Positions 1 to 8,251 of a stretch of 55,495 nucleotides of DNA are shown piece by piece. The stretch is from Micromonospora sp. MH99 (GTDB lineage: Bacteria > Actinomycetota > Actinomycetes > Mycobacteriales > Micromonosporaceae). The notes beneath the pieces are model-generated. The model worked only from the letters and a program-made list of their open reading frames with translations. It ran no database searches and was not told the DNA's origin. The stretch's first letter is position 1, and each line of letters starts with the position of its first letter. The position numbers were made by a program, and so were the translations under genes. The stretch spans positions 1-55,495 of the forward strand of contig NZ_MUZA01000041.1 in assembly GCF_021442385.1 (NCBI RefSeq). Reading direction: 5' to 3'.

Positions 1-235
1 CCCGGCGCAGTGGAGTCGACCCGCGCGGCCCGCGCGACCCGCCGCGCGACCCCCGCGCGACCCGGCCGAGCGCACGCGGGCGCGGCTGAACGGGACGGGT
101 GGCAGCGCCGGAATCGCCTGGCAGAGCATCCTCGCGCAGTCGTGCGACGTTCGTGGCGATGATGCGCAGCACTTCGGCGCGGCTGACCGCGCGCTCAGCC
201 CGGTCGATCACGCCGCCGGCGTGCTCGGTCTCCAC
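1..235 (-). CDS. Unrecognised protein, 5' part only (runs off left edge)
   Basis: An open minus-strand frame starts at a GTG at 235 and continues past the left edge without a stop. From the start it reads VETEHAGGVIDRAERAVSR and continues with a helical stretch (AEVLRIIATNVARLRED) and then an Arg/Gly/Pro-rich tail. Third-position GC is very high from the GTG onward and drops upstream of it, which is why I chose this start. The plus-strand frames opposite it look like antisense shadows. No family is recognised and no Shine-Dalgarno sequence is visible. The C-terminus lies outside the window, so function cannot be inferred. Confidence 0.45.
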   Translation of the reverse strand, partial: METEHAGGVIDRAERAVSRAEVLRIIATNVARLREDALPGDSGAATRPVQPRPRALGRVARGSRGGSRGPRGSTPLRR

Positions 236-480
236 AGTGCCGATGGCGGGAGTCGGACGACCGGCGATATCCCCGAAGGGGAGTCGATCACGCCGCGGCG
301 TGGTGCACGGCCCGGCCGATGCGCGAGGCGGACGCGTCGTCCGGTGGAACGTGCCGTTGTTGGCCAAGTCGTGATCGTCTGGGCGACGAAGTCGGTTTGG
401 TTTTTCGGTGGGTCGGGAACTTAGTCGTCACGACAGGAAGCACACATTGTGTGTCAGACATTCTTAGAAGGAGGGCGACC

Positions 481-765
481 GTGGAGCTCACCGTGTGGGG
501 CATCATCACTGCCATCGTTGTTGGTCTCATCGTCGGGGCGCTCGGCCGCCTGGTTGTTCCGGGTCGGCAGAACATGCCGATGTGGCTGCACCTGCTGATC
601 GGTGTCGGCGCGGCTCTGCTGGGCACGGTGCTGGCGCGGGCGATGGGTATCGCGACCGAGACCGCCGGTATCGACTGGACCGAGCTGCTGGTGCAGGTCG
701 TGGTCGCCGCGATCGCTGTCGCGCTGGTCGCCGGCGTGGGTGGCCGCCGCCGCGTCACCCGGTAA
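481..765 (+). CDS. GlsB/YeaQ/YmgE family membrane protein
   Basis: This is a 94-residue protein with three hydrophobic segments (about 4-25, 33-53 and 67-88) and a short basic tail ending RRRVTR. Length, the glycine-rich first helix (VVGLIVGALGRLVVPG) and topology fit the transglycosylase-associated GlsB/YeaQ/YmgE family. These are small inner-membrane proteins often linked to general stress, with no proven enzymatic activity. The start is GTG at 481, preceded by an AGAAGGAGG Shine-Dalgarno ending about 5 nt before it. The gene stands alone and a strong hairpin follows. The stretch 236-480 upstream holds only its presumed promoter; a small inverted repeat ACACA-TTG-TGTGT lies near 442-454. 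Confidence 0.85.
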   Translation: MELTVWGIITAIVVGLIVGALGRLVVPGRQNMPMWLHLLIGVGAALLGTVLARAMGIATETAGIDWTELLVQVVVAAIAVALVAGVGGRRRVTR

Positions 766-796
766 CAACCTGGCATCACCGCACCACGGAAAAGGG

Positions 797-817
797 CGCC
801 CGACCATTGGTCGGGCG
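797..817 (+). terminator. Rho-independent-like terminator after the GlsB gene
   Basis: A 9-bp perfect stem (CGCCCGACC / GGTCGGGCG) closes a 3-nt loop and is followed by TTCTTTC. It lies 31 nt after the stop at 765. Confidence 0.8.
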
Positions 818-988
818 TTCTTTCGTGGTGAAGTGCCCAGATTCGGCCCTACGCCACGACCCGTCGGGTCGGTTCCCTGCGGTACGGTCGCGACGCTTCG
901 GCCTCCCCGCCCACTGTCGTAAAGGATTTCTTCGTACTAAGGTGCGGCGGAGAAGGTAAGTTCCAGGCGGCGCGAGGGGAGAAGTGGC

Positions 989-2275
989 GTGAACAGGTGG
1001 AAGCGGCTGGCCCCGGTCACCGCCGTAGTGGCCTCGGCCGCGATGGTGCTGACCGGCTGCGGAGGCTCCGAGGACAAGGCGGGCGACGACAGCAAGCTCA
1101 CGGTCTGGATGATGGGCGAGGGCGGCGACGCGCAGAACAAGTTCCTCGACGGCGTCGAGGCGGAGTTCCGCCAGAAGCACCCCGACACCGATGTGGTCGT
1201 GCAGTACATCCCCTGGCTGGAGGCGCCCAAGAAGTTCCAGGCCGCGCTCGCCGGTGGTGAGGGACCGGACATCACCGAGCTGGGCAACACCGAGACCCAG
1301 GGTTGGGCCGCGCAGGAGGCGCTCGCCGACGTCAGCGGCCGGATGGACGGCTGGGCCGACGGCAAGGACCTGCTGCCCGACCTGGTCCGCAACGCGCAGC
1401 TCGACGGCAAGCAGTACGGCGTCCCCTGGTACGCGGGCGTGCGGGCGATCTACTACCGCACCGACTGGTTCGCCGAGGCCGGCGTCCAGCCGCCGAAGAC
1501 CTGGGACGACCTGGTCACGGTGGCCAAGGCCGTGCAGGCGAAGAAGCCGGGCACCTACGGCATCGCGCTGCCGGGCAACTCCGAGCTGCCCTTCTACTCC
1601 TTCCTCTGGGGCGCGGGCGCGGAGATCGCGACCAACCAGGGCGGCGCCTGGAAGTCCGGCTACACGACGCCGGAGGCGCAGCGGGCCGTCAAGTACTGGA
1701 CCGACCTCGTGACCGTCCACAAGGTGGCCCCGCCGGCCGCCGCCGGTTGGAACGAGATCGACGCGCGTACCCAGTTCGCCACCGGCAAGGCCGCCATGGC
1801 GTTCGCCGGCAGCTGGCAGCAGGGCGCCATCAAGAAGGACAACCCCGAGATCGAGAAGGTCTGGGGTACGTTCCCGATCCCGGGCCCGGACGGCAAGGCC
1901 GCTCCCGGCTTCGCCGGTGGTTCGGACGTGGCGATCTGGAAGGACAGCGAGCGCCAGGATCTGGCCTGGGACTACCTGACCGTGCTGCTGAACAAGAAGA
2001 ACGCGCAGAGCTTCGCGAGCAGCCTCGGCTTCTTCCCGGTCTACAAGGACCTCGTCGCCGGTGACACGTACGCCAACGACAAGGTCATGGCGGCGTTCGC
2101 CACCACCATGCAGAACACCAAGCTCACGCCGCTCACCCCGAAGTGGGTGGAGGTCAGCCGGACGAAGACGGTGACCCAGGCGATGAACAGCTCGGTCATG
2201 AAGGGTCAGAAGACGGTCGAGAAGGCTACCGCTGACGCGGCCGGTGAGATGGAAAGCATCCTCAACTCCAAGTGA
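989..2275 (+). CDS. Sugar ABC transporter substrate-binding lipoprotein
   Basis: This 428-residue extracellular solute-binding protein (family 1) should capture a sugar or oligosaccharide for the two permeases that follow. The N-terminus is a lipoprotein signal: basic MNRWKR, a hydrophobic stretch, then LTGC with Cys24 as the lipidated residue. The mature part starts with the family's typical LTVWMM strand, and PDITELGNTETQGW resembles the chitobiose/GlcNAc-type (DasA-like) binding proteins. The substrate remains an inference. The GTG start at 989 has a GAGGGGAGA ribosome site. The gene ends inside the first permease gene (GTGA overlap). No ATPase gene is present, so the transporter probably shares a general MsiK-type ATPase. 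No LacI/ROK/GntR regulator is adjacent. Confidence 0.88.
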   Translation: MNRWKRLAPVTAVVASAAMVLTGCGGSEDKAGDDSKLTVWMMGEGGDAQNKFLDGVEAEFRQKHPDTDVVVQYIPWLEAPKKFQAALAGGEGPDITELGNTETQGWAAQEALADVSGRMDGWADGKDLLPDLVRNAQLDGKQYGVPWYAGVRAIYYRTDWFAEAGVQPPKTWDDLVTVAKAVQAKKPGTYGIALPGNSELPFYSFLWGAGAEIATNQGGAWKSGYTTPEAQRAVKYWTDLVTVHKVAPPAAAGWNEIDARTQFATGKAAMAFAGSWQQGAIKKDNPEIEKVWGTFPIPGPDGKAAPGFAGGSDVAIWKDSERQDLAWDYLTVLLNKKNAQSFASSLGFFPVYKDLVAGDTYANDKVMAAFATTMQNTKLTPLTPKWVEVSRTKTVTQAMNSSVMKGQKTVEKATADAAGEMESILNSK

Positions 2276-3258
2276 CCACGCTGACCGAGGTGCCGGAGAC
2301 GTCCGCCGCGCGGGAGACCCCCGCGCGGCGGCGTCGCCCGGTGGACCGCCTGCCCTACCTGCTGCTCCTGCCCGCACTCGTCATCATCGGGGTGCTGCTG
2401 CTCTGGCCGCTCGGCCAGGTGGTGGCGATGTCCTTCTACCGGCTCAACAGCGTCCGGCAGTTGCGCGGCGACCGGGAGTGGCCGTGGGTGGGGCTCGGCA
2501 ACTACACCGACATCCTCTCCGACCCGTTCTTCTTGACGGTGCTGCGCAACACGGTGCTGTTCGCCGCGGCGAACGTGCTGCTCACGATGGTGCTCGGCAC
2601 TCTGGTCGGGCTGCTGCTCAACCGGCTCGGCCGCAAGATGGCCACCTTCGTGGCCAGTTGCGTGATGCTCGCCTGGGCCACCCCGGCGCTGACCGGCACG
2701 ATCGTCTGGAAGTGGATCTTCGACGACACCAGCGGCCTGGTCACCTGGCTGTTCAACGCGTTGCCGGACGGGTTCTCCCAGGCGCTGTTCGGCCGCAGCG
2801 ACTGGACCGGCTACGGCTGGTTCAACTCGCCGCTGCTCTTCTTCGCCATCCTCACCCTGGTGGTGGTCTGGCACTCGTTCCCGTTCATCGCGGTAAGCGT
2901 GCTCGCCGGCCTGAAGAGCGTGCCGAGTGAGCTGCACGAGGCGGCCCGGGTGGACGGCGCCAGCCCGTGGCGGGTCTTCTGGAAGATCACGTTCCCGCTG
3001 TTGCGGCCGGTCTTCGGAATCCTGATCGTGCTCTCCACCATCTGGGACTTCAAGGTCTTCACCCAGCAGTTCGTCCTGGCCGGCGGCACCCAGGACCGGC
3101 CGACGTTCATGCTCTCCATCTACTCGTACGCCGAAGCCTTCTCCCCGCCGCCGAAGTACGGCCTCGGCGCGGCGATCGCGGTGATCCTCACGCTGATCCT
3201 GCTCGTGGTGACCGGCTTCTACGTACGGATGGTGCTCAGGCAGGAGGACGAGTCGTGA
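2272..3258 (+). CDS. Sugar ABC transporter permease (MalF-type)
   Basis: A 328-residue inner-membrane permease of the binding-protein-dependent type. Six or more hydrophobic segments are visible, the first at about 24-48 (LPYLLLLPALVIIGVLLLWP). The EAA loop that docks the ATPase is HEAARVDGASPWRVF from about residue 222. The GTG start overlaps the stop of the binding-protein gene by 4 nt, indicating translational coupling. Its own stop overlaps the next permease gene the same way. It forms a heterodimer with the downstream permease. Confidence 0.9.
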   Translation: MTTLTEVPETSAARETPARRRRPVDRLPYLLLLPALVIIGVLLLWPLGQVVAMSFYRLNSVRQLRGDREWPWVGLGNYTDILSDPFFLTVLRNTVLFAAANVLLTMVLGTLVGLLLNRLGRKMATFVASCVMLAWATPALTGTIVWKWIFDDTSGLVTWLFNALPDGFSQALFGRSDWTGYGWFNSPLLFFAILTLVVVWHSFPFIAVSVLAGLKSVPSELHEAARVDGASPWRVFWKITFPLLRPVFGILIVLSTIWDFKVFTQQFVLAGGTQDRPTFMLSIYSYAEAFSPPPKYGLGAAIAVILTLILLVVTGFYVRMVLRQEDES

Positions 3259-4085
3259 AGAAGGTGGCCCTCAACGCCGCCGGGCTGCTGGTCGCGCTCT
3301 TCGCGGCGTTCCCGGTCTACTGGATGATCTCGACCTCGTTGAAGCCGAGCAGCGAGATCTTCTCGTCCACCCCGCAGCCGGTGCCGGCCCACCCGACGCT
3401 GGCGCACTACCGGGAGATCCTGACCGGCAACCTGATCCCCGGCGTCAGCTTCCTGGACTTCTTCGTCAACAGCGCGATCGTCGCCGTGTCCACTGTGGTG
3501 CTCAGCGGCCTGGTCGCCCTGCTCGCCGCGACGGCGGTGGCCCGGTTCCGCTTCAAACTGCGGACCAGCTTCCTGATCATGCTGCTCGTGGTGCAGATGA
3601 TCCCGCTGGAGGCGCTGGTCATCCCGCTGTTCCTGATGATCCAGCGGCTCGGGCTCTACAACACCCTGCCCAGCCTGATCCTCACGTACCTCGGCTTCTC
3701 GCTGCCGTTCGCGGTCTGGATGCTGCGTGGTTTCGTCGCCGCCGTGCCCAAGGAGTTGGAGGAGGCGGCGGCCATCGACGGCGCGAGCCGGGCTCAGACG
3801 TTCCGTCGGGTGCTGTTCCCGCTGGTCGCGCCCGGCCTGGTCGCCACCAGCATCTTCTCCTTCATCACCGCGTGGAACGAGCTGATCTTCGCGTTGACGT
3901 TCATCAACGACCAGGGCCGCTACACGCTGCCGGTGGCGATGACCTTCTTCTTCGGCCGCGACGACACCAACTGGGGGCCGGTCATGGCCGCCTCCACCCT
4001 GTTCACCCTGCCGGTCATCATCTTCTTCCTGCTGGTGCAGCGACGGATGGTCTCCGGCCTCGTGGCCGGCGCCGTCAAGGGCTGA
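3255..4085 (+). CDS. Sugar ABC transporter permease (MalG-type)
   Basis: A 276-residue partner permease with an N-terminal helix (VALNAAGLLVALFAAFPVYW), further membrane helices, and an EAA loop (EEAAAIDGASRAQTFRR) from about residue 169. The GTG start at 3255 overlaps the previous gene by 4 nt. It ends in AGAVKG, typical of MalG-like proteins. It is the last gene of the sugar-uptake operon. The next gene lies on the opposite strand only 16 bp away, and no clear terminator separates them. Confidence 0.9.
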   Translation: MKKVALNAAGLLVALFAAFPVYWMISTSLKPSSEIFSSTPQPVPAHPTLAHYREILTGNLIPGVSFLDFFVNSAIVAVSTVVLSGLVALLAATAVARFRFKLRTSFLIMLLVVQMIPLEALVIPLFLMIQRLGLYNTLPSLILTYLGFSLPFAVWMLRGFVAAVPKELEEAAAIDGASRAQTFRRVLFPLVAPGLVATSIFSFITAWNELIFALTFINDQGRYTLPVAMTFFFGRDDTNWGPVMAASTLFTLPVIIFFLLVQRRMVSGLVAGAVKG

Positions 4086-4101
4086 CCGCGCCGGCCGGCG
4101 G

Positions 4102-4884
4102 TCATTTGCGGGGCGGCTCGGCGAGCCGCTCCATCCGGTTCCAACCGGACCAACCCCGCTCGCGCATCAGCTCCCGCAGCCGCTGCGCCCGCGGGTCCGC
4201 CTCGTCGGCGAGGGCGTCGATCAGGTCGTGCGGAATGTCGTCGTCGGCCTCCTCGGCGTGCAGGAAATCGCCGGCGGCGTACGCCTGCTCCGCCAGGCAG
4301 GCCATGATGTCGGCGGCCTCGGCCAGCCGCGGGTCGTCCTGCTCGTCACCGTCGAAGATCTCCGAGAGCACCCGGTAGAGCCGGACGACCTGCGGATCAT
4401 CGAGAGCGGCGCTCTTGCCGGGCATCCACTCGACGATGCGGTCCGGCCAGCGCGCCGCGACCAGGATCCACCCGTCGCGTTCGGCCTCCACCATCCGCTG
4501 GGACGCCCCGATGGCCCGAAGTCGGTCGAGATAGGCGGTGACCTCCGGTGGAAGCGCCAGGCTGTCCCCGGCGGTGAGCTGCGCGATGTGTGTGCGGCTG
4601 GTCTGCAGCCGCTCGATCTCGTCGCGCAGCTTGCCGTCGATGGTCCGGATCGCTTCGGCGAAGGCTGACGGGTCGGCGTCGAGCATCCGGCTGATCTGCG
4701 ACAGCGGCACGCCGGCGTCGGCGAGGGTGCGGATCTTGATGAGGGACACGACAGCCGTCGCGCCGTAGCGCCGGTAGCCCGATGCGTCCCGCTCCGGCTC
4801 GGGCAGCAGTCCGATCTGGTGGTAGTGCCGCACCGCCCGCACCGTGACGCCGGCGTACGCCGCGAGTTGACTGATCGTCAGCAT
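4102..4884 (-). CDS. MerR family transcriptional regulator
   Basis: A 260-residue protein whose first 70 residues are a MerR winged helix (MLTISQLAAYAGVTVRAVRHYHQIGLLPEP, then GYRRYGATAVVSL). A dimerisation helix follows at about 75-105, then a long C-terminal domain without the Cys pair of metal sensors, so a drug-like or unknown effector is likely. The gene is third in a minus-strand group after an ABC-2 ATPase and permease, 41 nt behind the permease stop. A MerR-like operator lies before the ATPase gene at 6490-6520, so this protein probably activates the exporter and its own synthesis. The effector cannot be read from sequence. Confidence 0.88.
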   Translation of the reverse strand: MLTISQLAAYAGVTVRAVRHYHQIGLLPEPERDASGYRRYGATAVVSLIKIRTLADAGVPLSQISRMLDADPSAFAEAIRTIDGKLRDEIERLQTSRTHIAQLTAGDSLALPPEVTAYLDRLRAIGASQRMVEAERDGWILVAARWPDRIVEWMPGKSAALDDPQVVRLYRVLSEIFDGDEQDDPRLAEAADIMACLAEQAYAAGDFLHAEEADDDIPHDLIDALADEADPRAQRLRELMRERGWSGWNRMERLAEPPRK

Positions 4885-4925
4885 GCTCTGATCCTGCTCT
4901 CACTCACCTTGTCCGGTACGCCAGC

Positions 4926-5687
4926 TCAGGAGATCCTGCGACGGTAGGTGACGTTGGCGAACAGGTAGGCGAGGACGAGGATGCCGACGCACCAGGCGAG
5001 GGCGATCCAGATGTCCGAGCCGACCGGCTGTTGGCTGAACAGGTCCCGGATCGCGTTGACGATGGAGGTCACCGGTTGGTGCTCGGCGAAGGCGCGCACC
5101 GGGCCGGGCATGGACTCGGTGGGCACGAAGGCGGAGCTGACGAACGGCAGGAAGATGAGCGGATAGGAGAACGCGCTCGCGCCGTCCACCGTCTTCGCGG
5201 TGAGGCCGGGGATCACGGCGATCCAGGTCAGCGCCAGGGTGAACAGGACCAGGATGCCGGCGACCGCGAGCCACTGCGACACCCCCGCCCCCGTACGGAA
5301 GCCCATGATCAGGGCGACGCCGACGACGACGACGAGCGAGATCAGGTTGGCGACCAGTGAGGTCAGAACGTGCGCCCACAGCACGGATGACCGGGCGACC
5401 GGCATGGACTGGAACCGTTCGAAGATGCCGCCCTTCATGTCCAGGAAGAGCCGGAAGGCGGTGTAGGAGATGCCCGAGGCGATCGTGATGACCAGGATGC
5501 CGGGCAGCAGGTACTTCACGTACGAGTCGGTCCCGGTCTCGATCGCGCCGCCGAAGACGTAGACGAACAGCAGCATGAAGGCGATCGGCATGATCGCGGT
5601 GGTGATGATGGTGTCCGGGCTGCGGGCGATGTGGCGCAGCGAGCGTCCGAGGAGAACTGCGGTGTCGCCGACGAAATGCCTGTTCAT
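4926..5687 (-). CDS. ABC-2 type permease (DrrB-like exporter)
   Basis: A 253-residue ABC-2 membrane protein with about six hydrophobic segments (for example ITTAIMPIAFMLLFVYVFGG) and the amphipathic stretch KGGIFERFQSMPVARSS typical of DrrB/NodJ-type permeases. It should export a hydrophobic compound or drug with the ATPase encoded just upstream. The ATG start overlaps the ATPase stop (ATGA). The stop TGA is 41 nt ahead of the merR gene. Confidence 0.88.
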   Translation of the reverse strand: MNRHFVGDTAVLLGRSLRHIARSPDTIITTAIMPIAFMLLFVYVFGGAIETGTDSYVKYLLPGILVITIASGISYTAFRLFLDMKGGIFERFQSMPVARSSVLWAHVLTSLVANLISLVVVVGVALIMGFRTGAGVSQWLAVAGILVLFTLALTWIAVIPGLTAKTVDGASAFSYPLIFLPFVSSAFVPTESMPGPVRAFAEHQPVTSIVNAIRDLFSQQPVGSDIWIALAWCVGILVLAYLFANVTYRRRIS

Positions 5688-6481
5688 CGTTGTTCCTTCT
5701 GGGTTCGGGCGCCGACGAGGGTGAGGAAGACGTCCTCCAGGCTCGGCTGCTTCTCGACGTACTCGATCGTCGCGGGTGGGAGGAGCTGCTTGAGCTCGTC
5801 GAGGGTGCCGTTCACGATGATCCGGCCCTCGTGCAGGATCGCGATCCGGTCGGCCAGGTGCTCCGCCTCGTCGAGGTACTGGGTGGTGAGCAGGACTGTC
5901 GTACCCGCCTCGGCCAGATCCTTGACGGCCTGCCACACCTCGATGCGTGCCTCCGGGTCCAGCCCGGTCGTCGGCTCGTCGAGGAAGATCACCGGTGGGT
6001 TGCCGATGAGGCTCATCGCGATGTCCAGCCGGCGGCGCATGCCACCGGAGTACGTCGCCACCCTCCGGGTGCCCGCCTCGGTCAACGAGAAGCGCCGCAG
6101 CAGGTCGTCCGCGATGGCGCCCGGGTCCTTGAGGTGCCGGAGCCGGGCGACCAGGACGAGGTTCTCCCGTCCGGTGAGGATCTCGTCGACCGCCGCGAAC
6201 TGCCCGGTGAGACTGATCGACTCGCGCACCTCGGCGGCCTGCGTCGCGACGTCGAAACCGTTGACCCGGGCCGTTCCCCCGTCGGCCTTGAGCAGCGTGG
6301 ACAGGATCTTCACCACAGTGGTCTTGCCCGCCCCGTTGGAGCCGAGCAGGGCGAAGATGCTGCCGCGCGCGACGTCGATGTCCACGCCGCGCAGCACCTT
6401 CAGTTGCTTGAACGATTTCTCCAGGCCCTGCACGTGTATCACGGCCTGCTCGACCTGATCGGTTGTTGGCGGGATGCTCAT
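5684..6481 (-). CDS. ABC transporter ATP-binding protein (DrrA-like)
   Basis: A 265-residue nucleotide-binding domain of the DrrA group. Walker A is GSNGAGKT at 47-54, the signature is YSGGMRRRLD near 145, and Walker B is VIFLDEPTTGLDPEAR near 166. The C-terminus (PSLEDVFLTLVGA) is the DrrA-type tail. I chose the ATG at 6481 (MSIPPTTDQVEQ). It has no Shine-Dalgarno sequence and sits where transcription from the MerR-type promoter upstream would begin, so a leaderless mRNA is likely. An in-frame ATG at 6493 is the alternative. It overlaps the permease gene by 4 nt. Confidence 0.9.
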   Translation of the reverse strand: MSIPPTTDQVEQAVIHVQGLEKSFKQLKVLRGVDIDVARGSIFALLGSNGAGKTTVVKILSTLLKADGGTARVNGFDVATQAAEVRESISLTGQFAAVDEILTGRENLVLVARLRHLKDPGAIADDLLRRFSLTEAGTRRVATYSGGMRRRLDIAMSLIGNPPVIFLDEPTTGLDPEARIEVWQAVKDLAEAGTTVLLTTQYLDEAEHLADRIAILHEGRIIVNGTLDELKQLLPPATIEYVEKQPSLEDVFLTLVGARTQKEQR

Positions 6482-6489
6482 GGCAGTCA

Positions 6490-6520
6490 GCATGGAGGGT
6501 TGACGCAGCGTCAAGGTCAA
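6490..6520 (-). promoter_or_regulatory. MerR-type operator/promoter of the exporter operon
   Basis: Read on the minus strand, TTGACC (6520-6515) is a good -35 box. It is followed by a perfect 15-bp palindrome TTGACGC-T-GCGTCAA (6514-6500) and a -10-like CATGCT. The spacer of about 20 bp is longer than the usual 17, which is the hallmark of MerR-activated promoters. The half sites match the ACCTTGACG-type words seen at actinobacterial MerR operators. Transcription would start at or next to the ATG at 6481. Confidence 0.65.
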
Positions 6521-6553
6521 GCCCGGACCGCGGATTCACCTAGGCTGTCCGGC

Positions 6554-7192
6554 ATGACGGGCAGGGTGGCAGCGGTGAACCTCGGCATCGTGACCGAGGC
6601 GGCGTGGGCGGGCGACGCGAGCGGTCGCAGCGGCATCGACAAGCGATCGGTCGACGGGCCGGTGGCGGTGCTCGCCGGTGGCCTGGCCGGTGACTTCATC
6701 GGTGAGCGGTCCGTGCACGGCGGGCCGGACAAGGCCGTCTACGCGTACGCCGAGGAGGACGCCGCGTGGTGGTCGGCCGAGATCGGCCGGTCGATCCGCT
6801 CGGGGGGCTTCGGGGAGAACCTGACCACGTACGCCGTCGACGTGACCGGCGCGGTCATCGGCGAACAGTGGGCGGTGGGCACGGCGGTGCTCCAGGTGAC
6901 GATGCCGCGTACGCCCTGCACGACGTTCGCGGGTTTCTGGGGCGTGCCCGACCTGATCCGGCGCTTCACCGTGCGGGCCTCCCCGGGGGCGTACCTGCGG
7001 GTGTTGCGCGAGGGCGAGGTGGGTGCCGGCGACCCGGTCGAGGTGGTGGAGCGGCCCACGCACGGGGTGACCATCGGCGAGGTGTTCCGGGCGACCAGCC
7101 TGGAGCCGGAGCTGCTGCCCCGCCTGCTCGACGCGGACGACCTGCCGGAGCCGATCCGGGACAAGGTCCGCCGCCGTCTCGCCGCCCGTTAG
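6554..7192 (+). CDS. MOSC domain protein (YiiM-like)
   Basis: A 212-residue MOSC protein. The domain's conserved cysteine is in MPRTPCTTF (Cys122), preceded by GGFGENLTT. MOSC domains carry or use molybdenum-cofactor-linked sulfur; YiiM-type members reduce hydroxylated bases. The start is ATG at 6554 with TAGGCT at 6541-6546, exactly 7 nt before it, and no ribosome site, so a leaderless transcript is likely. It is divergent from the exporter operon. No molybdenum cofactor genes are adjacent. Confidence 0.85.
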   Translation: MTGRVAAVNLGIVTEAAWAGDASGRSGIDKRSVDGPVAVLAGGLAGDFIGERSVHGGPDKAVYAYAEEDAAWWSAEIGRSIRSGGFGENLTTYAVDVTGAVIGEQWAVGTAVLQVTMPRTPCTTFAGFWGVPDLIRRFTVRASPGAYLRVLREGEVGAGDPVEVVERPTHGVTIGEVFRATSLEPELLPRLLDADDLPEPIRDKVRRRLAAR

Positions 7193-7277
7193 CCGACGTC
7201 GAGGGCGCGAGCGCCCAGCCGTTCGTTGTGGAACACGGCCTTTCATTCTCATTATCGAGAGTGATACCGTTCGGCCC

Positions 7278-7880
7278 GTGGAGATGTCGAGAGAGCGCTG
7301 GGCGGACCTGGCGCTGCATCCGGTGCGGATCCGGATCCTGCGTGCGGTCGCGGGCACACGCCTGACCACACAAGGGCTGCTTGAGCTGCTGCCCGATGTC
7401 CCGCAGGCCACGATGTACCGGCACCTGGCGATCCTGGTCAAGGCAGGGCTGGTCGAGGTGGTTGACGAACGCAGGGTTCGCGGCACCGTCGAGCGGGTGT
7501 ACGCGTTGCCAGCGCACGGCGCGACGCTCGACCCGGCGGCCCTCGCCACGGCTACGCGGGAGGACCATGCGCGCTACTTCACGGCGTTCATGTCGAGTCT
7601 GCTGTCGGAGTTCTCCCGCTATCTCGCGCGGGAGCGGATCGACTTCACCGCCGACGGTGTGGGCTATCAGCAACTCGTGCTGCACCTGACCGACGCCGAA
7701 CTGGGCGAGTTCGCCGCCGGTCTCCACGCACTGGTGGGCCCGCTGCTCGGCAACCAGCCCGGCGGTGGGCGGATACCGCGACTGTTGGCGACCGTTCTGC
7801 TGCCCACCGACCTGCCGACGACCGACAGACGTACGCCTGCGCCGACGGACGACTCCGACACGACGAAAGGGGATGACTGA
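7278..7880 (+). CDS. Winged-helix (ArsR/HTH_20-type) regulator
   Basis: A 200-residue regulator. Residues about 10-75 form a winged helix (LHPVRIRILRAVAG, then PQATMYRHLAILVKAGLVEVV). The remainder is a mostly helical ligand or dimer domain. No metal-binding Cys cluster is present. TACCGT (7265-7270) lies 7 nt before the GTG start and there is no Shine-Dalgarno, which suggests leaderless expression; an ATG two codons later is an alternative start. An imperfect TCTC-ATTATC-GAGA repeat overlaps the promoter at about 7245-7262 and could be its own operator. The stop overlaps the next gene (TGATG), so it probably controls the ABC cassette behind it. Confidence 0.82.
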   Translation: MEMSRERWADLALHPVRIRILRAVAGTRLTTQGLLELLPDVPQATMYRHLAILVKAGLVEVVDERRVRGTVERVYALPAHGATLDPAALATATREDHARYFTAFMSSLLSEFSRYLARERIDFTADGVGYQQLVLHLTDAELGEFAAGLHALVGPLLGNQPGGGRIPRLLATVLLPTDLPTTDRRTPAPTDDSDTTKGDD

Positions 7881-8251
7881 TGGCATCGGTCATGGTGACC
7901 AACGATGTGATCGACATTCGGTTCACCAGATGGGAGCGGGTCTGGGTCGGGCGGGAGCAGTTCGCACTGCCCCTCACCGCGGTGCGGCACGTCGCCCTGG
8001 TGGACAACCCGCTCCGTCTGGCCCGTGGCGCCCGCCGGGGATACGTGGTGTCCGGCTTCGCCAAGATCGGAGTATGGGGCCTGTACGGCGGTCCTCGACA
8101 GCTCGTGGCAGCCCGCCGGGCGGAACCGGGGCTGCACCTCGTTCTGGACCGGGCGTCGGCAGGCGGCGAGTTCGACCAGGTAGTGCTCTCCAACCCGGCC
8201 GCGCCAGGCCTCGTGGAGACGATCACGCGCGCCATGGCGGCCCGCGCGTGA
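7880..8251 (+). CDS. Uncharacterised PH-like domain protein
   Basis: A 123-residue soluble protein without signal or membrane segment. The pattern of short strands (WERVWVGREQFALPLTAVRHVAL, then GLHLVLDR and FDQVVLSNPAAPGLVETI) ending in one helix resembles bacterial PH-like domains, but this is a fold impression only. It overlaps the upstream regulator by 1 nt and the downstream ATPase by 4 nt, so it is tightly co-translated with an ABC-2 exporter. A role as an accessory or sensing subunit is possible but unproven. Confidence 0.75.
   Translation: MASVMVTNDVIDIRFTRWERVWVGREQFALPLTAVRHVALVDNPLRLARGARRGYVVSGFAKIGVWGLYGGPRQLVAARRAEPGLHLVLDRASAGGEFDQVVLSNPAAPGLVETITRAMAARA

Noticed and set aside
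99..374. Plus-strand open frame near the left edge
   Set aside because: Composition (Ser/Arg/Ala-rich, no domain) is that of the antisense of the minus-strand frame with good codon bias; no ribosome site.
921..943. LacI-type operator before the sugar importer
   Set aside because: AAGGATTTCTT is only partly symmetric and matches no operator I know; evidence too weak to list.
776..2377. 533-codon minus-strand open frame opposite the sugar-binding protein gene
   Set aside because: High GC removes stops in the antisense frame; it mirrors a clear ABC binding protein and encodes Arg/Leu/Gly-rich sequence without motifs.
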